From an uncultured Christensenellaceae bacterium (GTDB lineage Bacteria; Bacillota; Clostridia; Christensenellales; CAG-314): 64,000 nucleotides of DNA. A program made the position numbers and the translations under genes. The stretch spans positions 56,011 through 120,010 of the forward strand of contig CAJUCX010000004.1 in assembly GCA_910585195.1 (NCBI GenBank), written 5' to 3'. Shown in pieces: positions 8,319 through 15,673 of this stretch. The stretch's first letter is position 1; each line of letters starts with the position of its first letter. The notes below the pieces were generated by a model. The model did not search any database. It was given only the letters and a program-made list of their open reading frames with translations, and was not told the DNA's origin.

Positions 8319-9456
8319 TTTTTTCCCTCGCTTGTTTTCTGTAATATTTTATACTCTCTTTTGTAAGATAATGCACGTTATCCGCCCCGACACGCCTTAC
8401 GGCATAGTTGTAAGAACTTTTAAGACAAAGCAAAAAACCTTCGTCAAAATCCGCATACACTTTTTTGCGTACTTCGTCGAGATTAGAGCCTCGCGTAATT
8501 TCTATCGCGTCGGCAACGTAAACTATTTGTTCCAACCGCGTCATTTCGGGTTTGCCCGTCGTGTGATATTTTATCGCGTCCAAAATTTCGCAGTCGTCAA
8601 TGCCGAAGTCCTTTTCCGCAACCTTTGCGCCCAAAAATGCGTGTATCACCGGCGGCGGAAAATTTTCCGCATTGTCAAAGCCGTATCTCTGCCACTCGCT
8701 TTGACTCATATTTTTTGCAACGTCGTGCAGCAAACAGGCATAAAAGGCTTTTTCGCTGTCTGAGCCCAACAGTTTTGCAAGTTTCATACCTTCCAGCGTT
8801 GTATAAAAAGTATGCAAATATCTGCCGCTGTCCATATAACTTCTTACCCTTTCGCAAAGTTGCCTGTGCTCGCTGTAAAGTCCGCGTTTGGAAATATAGT
8901 CCCTCACGTCTTTGCACAAAAGGCTTGAAGTATCAAGACCGAACTGCACCAAATATCTCAACTCTGTAGAAGAAACGTTTAACGGCTCGTTATTCAATAC
9001 CAAAACCGTAGCACCGAAGTTTTTTTCCGCAAATTCTTTATATTTTGCAAATTTATGATTTGCACGCGGCGCAATGACAAGCGTTGCAAGGTCTGCAATT
9101 TCACGTGGCTTATACCACGTCGCAAAATTTTCCAGACTGTCGCTGCCTATTATAAAATACAATTCGCTGTCAGAATATATCTCCGCAAAATGCCTTAGCG
9201 ACAGCAAGGTGTAGTTTTTTTTCGACTGCTCTACTTCGTAGTCTGAAACAAAAACACCCTTGGTGTTTGCAAAAGCAAGTTTGCACATTTCATATCTGTT
9301 GAGTTTGTTTGACACAGCGGTTTTATGCACCGGCTCGCCGCAAGGCAAAACAACGACAAAATCCAAATTAAGTTGTTTTATTGCTTCTTCCAGCATTTCG
9401 TTGTGTCCCAAATGCGGCGGGTCAAAGGTTCCGCCGTATATTCCGATTTTGCGCAT
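8296..9456 (-). CDS. nadD: Fused NadD adenylyltransferase / YqeK HD-domain Ap4A hydrolase
   Basis: 386-residue bifunctional protein. Residues 1-190 are nicotinate-mononucleotide adenylyltransferase, converting NaMN to deamido-NAD: GGTFDPPHLGH (8-18) and SSTELR (162-167). Residues about 198-386 are a YqeK-type HD domain with RYLHT, LLHDVAK (HD at 244-245), KYHTTG and DAIE, expected to cleave diadenosine tetraphosphate symmetrically. The two are normally adjacent genes in Bacillota; here the frame is continuous without a stop. Translation start ATG 9456 has no SD but sits 6 nt after a consensus TATAAT, predicting a leaderless mRNA. Confidence 0.93.
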   Translation of the reverse strand: MRKIGIYGGTFDPPHLGHNEMLEEAIKQLNLDFVVVLPCGEPVHKTAVSNKLNRYEMCKLAFANTKGVFVSDYEVEQSKKNYTLLSLRHFAEIYSDSELYFIIGSDSLENFATWYKPREIADLATLVIAPRANHKFAKYKEFAEKNFGATVLVLNNEPLNVSSTELRYLVQFGLDTSSLLCKDVRDYISKRGLYSEHRQLCERVRSYMDSGRYLHTFYTTLEGMKLAKLLGSDSEKAFYACLLHDVAKNMSQSEWQRYGFDNAENFPPPVIHAFLGAKVAEKDFGIDDCEILDAIKYHTTGKPEMTRLEQIVYVADAIEITRGSNLDEVRKKVYADFDEGFLLCLKSSYNYAVRRVGADNVHYLTKESIKYYRKQAREKNEKQSID

Positions 9457-9462
9457 ACTGAC

Positions 9463-9491
9463 ATTATAAAGGCAAACGAAAAAATTTTCAA
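9463..9491 (-). promoter_or_regulatory. Predicted leaderless promoter of nadD-yqeK
   Basis: TTGAAA (9486-9491), 17-bp spacer, TATAAT (9463-9468), then 6 nt to the ATG. The expected start point coincides with the A of the start codon. Confidence 0.65.
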
Positions 9492-9533
9492 TCGCTTTGT
9501 GTCAACTTAAAATTTTTTGTCAATAATAATTTT

Positions 9534-10331
9534 ATGTTTTTAGACGCGGTATTTTTGTTAATCACTACTTTTATTGTTGCCTTTGTTTGGTTGAGATATT
9601 ACATCTCAAACAATTTGGTGTGCTTATTTTCCGCAATCGCAATATGCATACTTTTCTTTTTGGCATTTAAGGCATTGACGGTAGGCAAAAAAGAAAAACG
9701 GCAACTCAAAAAGAAAGAAAAAAAACAGGCGGAAAATCTCGCTGTTTATCTTGCTATGCTGCCCGACAAAAACACCGTCGCTTTGTTTGAAGAACTGCCC
9801 AACCTGCGGCAAAAAGAAATTAAAAAATGCGGCAACTCTATTACTTACAAAGACGGCGGCAAAACCGTCAGGTTTATATTCGATTTTTTCTGCAATGCAA
9901 TGACTGCAAAAACCTTTTGCGATTATATAAAGCAAGCGGCAAACGACAAAGTAGACAAAGTGGAAATTTTTGCAAATTCTTTTGACAAAAGCGTACTGCA
10001 ACTGCAAAAGTCCGTCGCGCTTGAACTTAAACTGTTTGACGCAAACTATACCTTTGCTTTGCTTAAAGACAACAATATGCTCCCGTGCGAAATAACGGAA
10101 AAAAAATACGTTTCTCCTTTGCGCACAAACTTTTTACAAATAGTGTTTGACAAGTCGCGCGCAAAATATTATCTTATGTCGTCTTTGTTTTTGTTGCTTA
10201 CAAGTTTTTTGACTTTTTTTAAGCTGTATTATTTAATAAGCGGTACGGTCTTGTTTTTCTTGTTTTTATACGCGCGCTTTAACCGCCGTTTTAACGCTCA
10301 TATAGAAAACACTGCCGAAACCGAAACGTAA
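9534..10331 (+). CDS. Membrane protein with central soluble domain, unknown function
   Basis: 265 residues. Two transmembrane helices (about 4-22, 29-47), a Lys-rich stretch (51-66), a soluble domain of about 145 residues, then two more helices (about 215-235, 240-258). The soluble segment around VDKVEIFANSFDKSVLQLQ through LKLFDANYTFALL recalls the C-terminal half of Mrr-type endonuclease-like domains, but I see no convincing D-x-E/QxK catalytic set, so any relation would be to an inactive version. No SD precedes the ATG. Divergent from nadD. Family not recognised. Confidence 0.65.
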   Translation: MFLDAVFLLITTFIVAFVWLRYYISNNLVCLFSAIAICILFFLAFKALTVGKKEKRQLKKKEKKQAENLAVYLAMLPDKNTVALFEELPNLRQKEIKKCGNSITYKDGGKTVRFIFDFFCNAMTAKTFCDYIKQAANDKVDKVEIFANSFDKSVLQLQKSVALELKLFDANYTFALLKDNNMLPCEITEKKYVSPLRTNFLQIVFDKSRAKYYLMSSLFLLLTSFLTFFKLYYLISGTVLFFLFLYARFNRRFNAHIENTAETET

Positions 10332-10371
10332 GTTTTATCGTCACACTTATCAATAATTTTGCATAACAAAG

Positions 10372-10396
10372 CCCCGTGTTGCAAAACAATACGGGG
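10372..10396 (+). terminator. Terminator of the membrane protein gene
   Basis: CCCCGTGTTG pairs with CAATACGGGG (one mismatch), followed by a T-rich tract on the plus strand. Confidence 0.6.
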
Positions 10397-10435
10397 GTTA
10401 TTTATATATTTGCAAAATTCAAGATAAAAAAATAA

Positions 10436-10459
10436 CTAACTCCCAAACTCGGGAGTTAG
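10436..10459 (-). terminator. Terminator of the nth-nfn-obg-yhbY series
   Basis: Perfect 9-bp stem CTAACTCCC/GGGAGTTAG, followed on the minus strand by TTATTTTTTT, 39 bp past the yhbY stop. Confidence 0.85.
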
Positions 10460-10497
10460 CAAATAAAAATACTATTTTAATTTTACAAAAGTTTGAA

Positions 10498-10791
10498 TCA
10501 ATATTGTATATGCTCTATGCCGTCTTTTTGCGAAAATTTGTAAAGTACGAATTTACCGCCTATTATCTGTACAGACTCTGCACCGAGTTTTTTTGCCGCG
10601 TCAAACGCCATTTGTTTTACGTCTGCGTCGCAGTTTTTAAGTACGGAAATTTTTACGAGCTCTTTATGATAAAGCGCCGTGTCTATTTCTTTAAGCACCG
10701 TATCGGTAAGTCCGCCCTTGCCGATTATTACAGAATCGGGCAATGTATTTGCAAGCATCCTCAAACTTGCTCTTTGTTTTGTCGTAAGCAT
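10498..10791 (-). CDS. yhbY: YhbY-type ribosome assembly RNA-binding protein
   Basis: 97-residue CRM (CRS1-YhbY) domain protein that associates with pre-50S particles. It contains the family GxxG loop as VIIGKGGLTDTVLKEID and the C-terminal IIGGKFVLYK strand. GGGAGAGAATT precedes the ATG, 14 bp after the obgE stop, so the two ribosome assembly genes are co-transcribed. A strong terminator follows. Confidence 0.93.
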   Translation of the reverse strand: MLTTKQRASLRMLANTLPDSVIIGKGGLTDTVLKEIDTALYHKELVKISVLKNCDADVKQMAFDAAKKLGAESVQIIGGKFVLYKFSQKDGIEHIQY

Positions 10792-10805
10792 AATTCTCTC
10801 CCGAT

Positions 10806-12068
10806 TTAGTCTACAAAGTCAAACTCCAAGTCGCCGATTACTACGGTATCGCCGTCCTTAGCCCCTGCTTTGCGCAAAGCAGAGATAACTCCCCTTTGAC
10901 GCAGCATTTTTTGAAAATAGTTTAACGACTCGTAATCGTCAAACACAACGCGTCTGCCCAAACTTTCCATAAGTCCGCCGGACACTTCGAATATACCTTC
11001 GCCGTGGTTTGTGATTTCAAAACTCTCTCTGTCTTCCTGCTCGTATTCAAACGGTTCATATTCCAACGGTTGAACGGGCGGCAATTTGGCGATAAGTTTT
11101 TCTATTTCCTTCAACAATTCGTCAATGCCTTCCGCAATAATTGCCGTCAGCGGCACTATAACAACGTCGGGCAGTTTCTTTTTTAATTCTTCCAAATTCT
11201 TTTGCGAGTCGGGCATATCCATTTTGTTGGCAACCACTATTTGCGGTCTGTTTGCCAAAACCTCGCTGTAAGTTGAAAGCTCTTTGTTTATTTTGCAAAA
11301 ATCTTCGTACGGGTCGCGTCCCTCGTGTCCGGAAACGTCAACGACGTGCACCAAACATCTCGTACGCTCTATGTGCCTCAAAAAGTCGTGCCCGAGTCCC
11401 ATACCTTCGCTTGCGCCTTCTATTAAACCGGGGATGTCCGCCACTACGAAAGTATTGTCGTAATGCTTGACCACACCGAGATTCGGGCTTAGCGTAGTAA
11501 AGTGATAATTTGCTATTTTGGGTTTTGCCTCCGAAATGACGGAAAGCAACGTCGATTTACCCACGTTTGGAAACCCTACCAAGCCTACGTCGGCAATGGT
11601 TTTAAGTTCCAACACGATTTCACGCTCGACGGTTTTTTCGCCTGTCTGGCTGAAATGCGGCGCCTGCCGTTTGCTTGTCTTAAAATGGCAGTTGCCTTTG
11701 CCGCCGCGCCCGCCTTTCAATACGGCAAACGGCTTTCCTTCGAGAAACATATCGGTAATGATACGCCCCGACTGAAAATCTTTTATGACGGTGCCGACCG
11801 GTACCGTAACAACAAGGTCTTTGCCTTGTTTGCCGGCGCTGCGTTTCGGTCCGCCGTTTTCTCCGTTTTCGGCGCGGAAATGTTTGGCATAGTGAAAATC
11901 GTTAAGCGTGTTTTTTGCGGAATCTGCAACGAAAATTATATCGCCGCCTTTGCCGCCGTCGCCGCCGTCGGGTCCCCCGTTAGGCACGTATTTTTCCGTA
12001 TGAAAGGATACGGCTCCGTTTCCGCCGTTGCCCGACTTTATAAAGATTTTCACTTTGTCAATAAACAT
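10806..12068 (-). CDS. obgE: GTPase Obg / CgtA
   Basis: Essential GTPase of 50S assembly and stress signalling, 420 residues. The Gly-rich Obg fold occupies residues 1-158 (GGNGG, GGPDGGDGGKGG). The G domain begins at GFPNVGKST (165-173) with DIPGLIEGA as switch II and NKMD for guanine specificity. A C-terminal OCT domain follows from about 345. An AAAGGA is upstream of the ATG but at long spacing. It is followed closely by yhbY and preceded by nfnB, 88 bp away. Confidence 0.96.
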   Translation of the reverse strand: MFIDKVKIFIKSGNGGNGAVSFHTEKYVPNGGPDGGDGGKGGDIIFVADSAKNTLNDFHYAKHFRAENGENGGPKRSAGKQGKDLVVTVPVGTVIKDFQSGRIITDMFLEGKPFAVLKGGRGGKGNCHFKTSKRQAPHFSQTGEKTVEREIVLELKTIADVGLVGFPNVGKSTLLSVISEAKPKIANYHFTTLSPNLGVVKHYDNTFVVADIPGLIEGASEGMGLGHDFLRHIERTRCLVHVVDVSGHEGRDPYEDFCKINKELSTYSEVLANRPQIVVANKMDMPDSQKNLEELKKKLPDVVIVPLTAIIAEGIDELLKEIEKLIAKLPPVQPLEYEPFEYEQEDRESFEITNHGEGIFEVSGGLMESLGRRVVFDDYESLNYFQKMLRQRGVISALRKAGAKDGDTVVIGDLEFDFVD

Positions 12069-12156
12069 TTGCCGATATTTTCCTTTACGCGTTTTCGAAA
12101 TCGATTTTGCTCAACTTCTTACTGCGCCGACCGCCCGTTGCAAACGAACGGTAAAA

Positions 12157-13527
12157 TTATTTTGCTTCAAGCATTTTTAATATTGCTTTTGCGGCGTTTT
12201 TGCCTGCGCCCATCGCCAATATAACGGTTGCAGCGCCGGTTACGTTGTCGCCGCCTGCAAATACGTTGTCAAGGTTGGTCTTGTTGTCGTTGTCGACTAC
12301 TACCAAACCTTTTTTGGTTACTTCGAGTTCAGGCGCGCTTTCGGTAACAATCGGGCTGGATTTGGTACCCAAAGAGATAATTACCGTATCGCAAGGCAAG
12401 TCGTACTCGCTGTTAGGGATAGCCTTAGGCGAGCGTCTGCCGCTTGCGTCAGGTTCGCCGAGTTCCATTTTGACGCAAACCATTTTGTTTACAACGCCGT
12501 TTTCGCCCTCTATTCTTACAGGGTTTGTCAAAAGGCGGAATTCTATACCTTCTTCCATTGCGTGTCTTACTTCTTCCGCACGCGCAGGAATTTCTTCCTT
12601 ACCGCGGCGGTAAATGATAGAAACGCTTTCCGCACCCAAACGCATAGCGGTACGAGCGGCGTCCATAGCAACGTTGCCTGCGCCGACAACCGCAACGTGT
12701 TTGCCTATTCTTATAGGAGTTGCAGAGCCTGGTTTGTAAGCCTTCATAAGGTTTACCCTTGTCAAAAACTCGTTTGCACTCATTACGCCGTTAAGGTTTT
12801 CACCCGGGATACCCATAAACATAGGCAGACCCGCTCCGCTGCAAAGATAAACCGCGTCGAATTGTTCTCTCAATTCGTCAAGGAAAACGGTTTTGCCAAC
12901 AACCGTGTTGAGTTCTATTTTTACGCCGAGTTTTTTGAGGTTTTCAATTTCCTTTTTAACAATTTCCTTAGGCAGACGGAATTGCGGTATGCCGTAAAGC
13001 AATACGCCGCCCGCTTCGTGGAACGCCTCGAAAATCGTTACGTCAACGCCTGCATTTGCAAGGTCGCCTGCAAGCGTAAGTCCGCTAGGACCGCTGCCTA
13101 CAACCGCAACCGATTTGCCGATTTTTTTAGGCGCTTTAACTTCTATTTCTTCATTCAAAAATCTGTCTGCGACAAATCTTTCGAGAGTACCGATTGCAAC
13201 GGGACCTTCCATTCTTGCTCTTATGCAATGCTGTTCGCACTGAGTTTCCTGCGGACAAACACGGCCGCAAACGGCAGGAAGATTGCTTGTCTTTTTGATT
13301 GCGGCAAGTGCTTCGAAATATTTCTTTTCTTTTATGTAACCGATAAACTCAGGAATGTTTATTTCGACAGGGCAACCTTGTCTGCAAGGCGCGTTTTTAC
13401 AGTTGAGACATCTTGACGCTTCTATAAGCGCTCTTTCTTCGTCAAAACCGTCGGTTACTTCGCAAAAACTGTGTTTTCTTACTTCGGCATCCAATTCGAT
13501 AGGATGCTGTCTTTCGATTTTAGCCAT
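12157..13527 (-). CDS. nfnB: NfnB / GltA-type NADPH and ferredoxin-linked oxidoreductase, large subunit
   Basis: 456-residue flavoprotein of the glutamate synthase small-subunit family. Residues 40-52 (C40, C43, C48, C52) and 87-101 (C87, C91, C97, C101) are two [4Fe-4S] ligand sets. VAVVGSGPSGL (141-151) is the FAD-binding and VAVVGAGNVAMDAAR the NADPH-binding Rossmann motif. The adjacent gene encodes the matching FAD/[2Fe-2S] subunit, so this is most likely an NfnAB pair doing electron-bifurcating transfer between NADPH, NAD and ferredoxin. Sulfide dehydrogenase (SudAB) is an alternative name for such pairs. GGGGGAGGTCAGATAA precedes the ATG. Confidence 0.88.
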   Translation of the reverse strand: MAKIERQHPIELDAEVRKHSFCEVTDGFDEERALIEASRCLNCKNAPCRQGCPVEINIPEFIGYIKEKKYFEALAAIKKTSNLPAVCGRVCPQETQCEQHCIRARMEGPVAIGTLERFVADRFLNEEIEVKAPKKIGKSVAVVGSGPSGLTLAGDLANAGVDVTIFEAFHEAGGVLLYGIPQFRLPKEIVKKEIENLKKLGVKIELNTVVGKTVFLDELREQFDAVYLCSGAGLPMFMGIPGENLNGVMSANEFLTRVNLMKAYKPGSATPIRIGKHVAVVGAGNVAMDAARTAMRLGAESVSIIYRRGKEEIPARAEEVRHAMEEGIEFRLLTNPVRIEGENGVVNKMVCVKMELGEPDASGRRSPKAIPNSEYDLPCDTVIISLGTKSSPIVTESAPELEVTKKGLVVVDNDNKTNLDNVFAGGDNVTGAATVILAMGAGKNAAKAILKMLEAK

Positions 13528-14358
13528 TTATCTGACCTCCCCCGTCAAGTTGCAGACGTGTTGTTTTTCAATCTCGCTGAAATATCTGTTTCTGTTGATT
13601 ACTTCGTCAAAATCCACTTCGTGGCCGTCAAATTCAGGTCCGTCCACGCAAGCGTATTTGGTAACGCCGTTTACAGTCAAACGGCAGCAACCGCACATAC
13701 CCGTGCCGTCAATCATAATAGGGTTCATGCTGACGACTGTTTTTACGCCCAAAGATTTGGTAACGTTGCAAACTGCTCTCATCATAGGGAGCGGACCTAC
13801 CGCAAACACAAGGTCGTAAGCGTTTTTATCTTCTTCGAAGATGCGTTGAACGACAGTTGTTACAAAGCCTTTTTCGCCGAAAGTGCCGTCGTCGGTGGTA
13901 ACGTAAAGTTTGTCGCAAACTTTTTCCATCTCTTCGCGGTAAGCCAAAAGACTTACGTTTCTTGCGCCCATTACGCAAACGACTTTTTTGCCTATCGATT
14001 TAAGATATTTAGCCTGAGGATAAAGTACCGCAACGCCGATGCCGCCTGCAACAAGCAAAATTTTGTCTGCATCAAGGTGAGTTGCCTTTCCGAGAGGACC
14101 AACCATATCGTGCAAACAGTCGCCTACGTTCATCTTTGCAAGACGCATAGTTGTTGCGCCTACGGATTGAATAAGCAACGTAACTGTGCCCTTTTCTCTG
14201 TCGTAGTCGGAAATAGTGAAAGGTACTCTTTCGCCTTCTTCGTCTATGCGCAGAAGAATAAACTGTCCCGGCAAAGCCTTAGCCGCAATTTTAGGAGCGG
14301 CAAAAACATACTCGATAACGTTGTCCGTTATCACGGTTTTTTTGAGGATTTCAAACAT
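13528..14358 (-). CDS. nfnA: NfnA / PyrK-like FAD and [2Fe-2S] subunit
   Basis: 276-residue ferredoxin-NADP-reductase-fold subunit. The N-terminal FAD domain shows ILLRI and RVPFTISDYD, the NAD-binding part has LLVAGGIGVAVLYP, and the C-terminal GMCGCCRL ... YACVDGPEF carries the [2Fe-2S] cysteines. Same family as dihydroorotate dehydrogenase electron-transfer subunits, but it ends exactly where nfnB begins, indicating NfnAB. The start at 14358 is set by AAGGAG 6 nt upstream, inside the end of nth, with 1 nt between the genes. Confidence 0.9.
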   Translation of the reverse strand: MFEILKKTVITDNVIEYVFAAPKIAAKALPGQFILLRIDEEGERVPFTISDYDREKGTVTLLIQSVGATTMRLAKMNVGDCLHDMVGPLGKATHLDADKILLVAGGIGVAVLYPQAKYLKSIGKKVVCVMGARNVSLLAYREEMEKVCDKLYVTTDDGTFGEKGFVTTVVQRIFEEDKNAYDLVFAVGPLPMMRAVCNVTKSLGVKTVVSMNPIMIDGTGMCGCCRLTVNGVTKYACVDGPEFDGHEVDFDEVINRNRYFSEIEKQHVCNLTGEVR

Positions 14359-14359
14359 T

Positions 14360-14989
14360 TCATACTCCTTTATCAATAAATTTGCAGTACTGCGTTACAG
14401 GGCATTGACTGCAATTTGGATTTTGACTTTTGCAGATATATCTGCCGAACAAGAGCAGCCAATGATGGCTTTTTGACCACAACTCGGGCGGAATAGCTTC
14501 TTCCAACTGCTTTTGACTTGTTTCCACGTTTTTAGAGTCTGTAATGCCTAGTCTGTTTGACACTCTGAAGACGTGCGTGTCTACCGCAATGGCCTGTCCG
14601 TCGAAAGCAACGGCATAAACGACGTTTGCAGTCTTTTTGCCTACTCCCGCAAGACTTTCCAGTTCTGCCTTAGTTTTGGGCACCTGTCCGTTAAAACGAT
14701 TTACTATGTCAAAACTTAAATCGTGCAAAAACTTTGCTTTGTGCTTATAAAATCCGCAAGAAAATATATAGCTTTCTATCTCGGGTATCGTCAGTTTCAA
14801 CATATCCTGCGGAGTGCCTGCAACCTTAAAGAGTTTTTCCGTAACTTGATTTACCCTTTTGTCTGTGCACTGTGCCGACAAAACTACGGCGACAAGCAAC
14901 TGATATTCGGAGTTATACACAAGTTCGCTCTTGGCGTCGGGAAACCGCTCTTCCAAGATTTTAAGTATTTCCAAAGTTCTTTCGTTCAT
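14360..14989 (-). CDS. nth: Endonuclease III
   Basis: DNA glycosylase/AP lyase for oxidised pyrimidines, 209 residues. Helix-hairpin-helix LAGVGKKTANVV with the catalytic Lys, VDTHVFRVSNRLG with the catalytic Asp, and the C-terminal C-x6-C-x2-C-x5-C [4Fe-4S] set are all present. The protein begins MNERTLEIL as expected for the family, yet there is no SD: the ATG follows a hairpin and a run of seven T. A promoter with 17-bp spacing lies just upstream of the hairpin. First gene of the nth-nfnA-nfnB-obgE-yhbY series. Confidence 0.94.
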   Translation of the reverse strand: MNERTLEILKILEERFPDAKSELVYNSEYQLLVAVVLSAQCTDKRVNQVTEKLFKVAGTPQDMLKLTIPEIESYIFSCGFYKHKAKFLHDLSFDIVNRFNGQVPKTKAELESLAGVGKKTANVVYAVAFDGQAIAVDTHVFRVSNRLGITDSKNVETSQKQLEEAIPPELWSKSHHWLLLFGRYICKSQNPNCSQCPVTQYCKFIDKGV

Positions 14990-14995
14990 AAAAAA

Positions 14996-15027
14996 ATCGG
15001 ACGGGAATTTTTTACGTTCCCTATCCG
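14996..15027 (-). terminator. Hairpin plus T7 between DUF3343 gene and nth
   Basis: On the minus strand TCGGATAGGGAA pairs with TTCCCGTCCGA (one mismatch). TTTTTTT follows, ending at the nth ATG. It can terminate the upstream DUF3343 transcript, but it lies downstream of the predicted nth promoter, so it would also form the 5' end of the nth mRNA. Confidence 0.75.
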
Positions 15028-15031
15028 AATT

Positions 15032-15060
15032 ATTATAAACAAATTTTTCACAAATGTAAA
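15032..15060 (-). promoter_or_regulatory. Promoter of nth, set in a direct repeat
   Basis: TTTACA (15055-15060), 17-bp spacer, TATAAT (15032-15037). The predicted start lies around 15025, within the first bases of the hairpin. Confidence 0.6.
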
Positions 15061-15087
15061 CTTAAAATAAACAAATTTTTCACAAAT
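15035..15087. repeat. Pair of 21-bp direct repeats
   Basis: The sequence ATAAACAAATTTTTCACAAAT occurs at 15035-15055 and again, identically, at 15067-15087, 32 bp apart. One copy makes up the spacer region of the nth promoter. It may be a duplication or a regulator binding pair. Confidence 0.8.
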
Positions 15088-15092
15088 ATAGT

Positions 15093-15353
15093 TTAGCCTA
15101 TGCGCTTTACAGAAAACCCTCTGCCGCCGCCCGAAACCTTAAAAAAACCTATATACGTCGATTGCGGATATCGGTTTGCAAGCTGCCTTGCCTGCTGCAT
15201 ATAAATTTCGTCAAATCTCAAACTTATGCCGCAACCTACGTTTGCTTCTCTCGGCGTATTGACTATTTTTGTGGGAATTCCGCTATTTGCAAAAATTTCG
15301 TACATACGGGCGGTTTGATTTCGCGAGCGGAAAGATAAAATAATAAATTCCAT
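15093..15353 (-). CDS. DUF3343 protein, putative Se/S carrier-like
   Basis: 86 residues of the DUF3343 family: MEFIILSFRSRNQTARMYEIF at the N-terminus, then IPTKIVNTPREANVGCGISLRF with the conserved Cys, then a C-terminal segment. Members are often encoded next to cysteine desulfurases or YedF-type selenium proteins and are proposed to carry persulfide or selenium. Here a class V aminotransferase is divergent, 320 bp away. The start at 15353 follows GGGGA; a start 30 nt earlier has no SD. Confidence 0.82.
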   Translation of the reverse strand: MEFIILSFRSRNQTARMYEIFANSGIPTKIVNTPREANVGCGISLRFDEIYMQQARQLANRYPQSTYIGFFKVSGGGRGFSVKRIG

Positions 15354-15478
15354 AATATTCCCCGTTTGTCCTACGTTCGGCAAAATTACTGCCGAATAAT
15401 TTTTATTATGCTTTTGCGTTTTTAATTAGGCAAAACAACACTCTTTGCCGCATTGCCAAATTTTCGTCAAAAATCAAA

Positions 15479-15579
15479 TAACTAAACCGACAACGCCGCA
15501 TTGTCTGTTTACTTCAAACAAATTTAACTAAACCGACGGCATTTACCGCAGTTTTACAAAGAAACGACTGCCGTCGTTT
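15479..15579. repeat. Inverted and direct repeats in the DUF3343/desulfurase intergenic region
   Basis: The 320 bp between the two divergent genes hold no ORF. TAACTAAACCGAC occurs at 15479-15491 and 15525-15537. CGACGGCA (15534-15541) is complementary to TGCCGTCG (15569-15576), and AAACGAC-TGCC-GTCGTTT (15562-15579) is an alternative, mutually exclusive hairpin. These could be operator sites. No clear promoter seen. Confidence 0.45.
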
Positions 15580-15673
15580 TACTGCCGTGAATGAATTTAC
15601 GCCATAACTAAAAACGCTTTTTACAGCATATTATATTGTACTGAATTTTTTTGAAAAATGTTAAGGAGGCAAA

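Noticed and set aside
8296..9456. Frameshift joining nadD and yqeK
   Set aside because: Both domains are complete and in one uninterrupted frame with a natural linker.
12131..12153. Hairpin between nfnB and obgE as a terminator
   Set aside because: The 10-bp stem has no T-tract on either strand.
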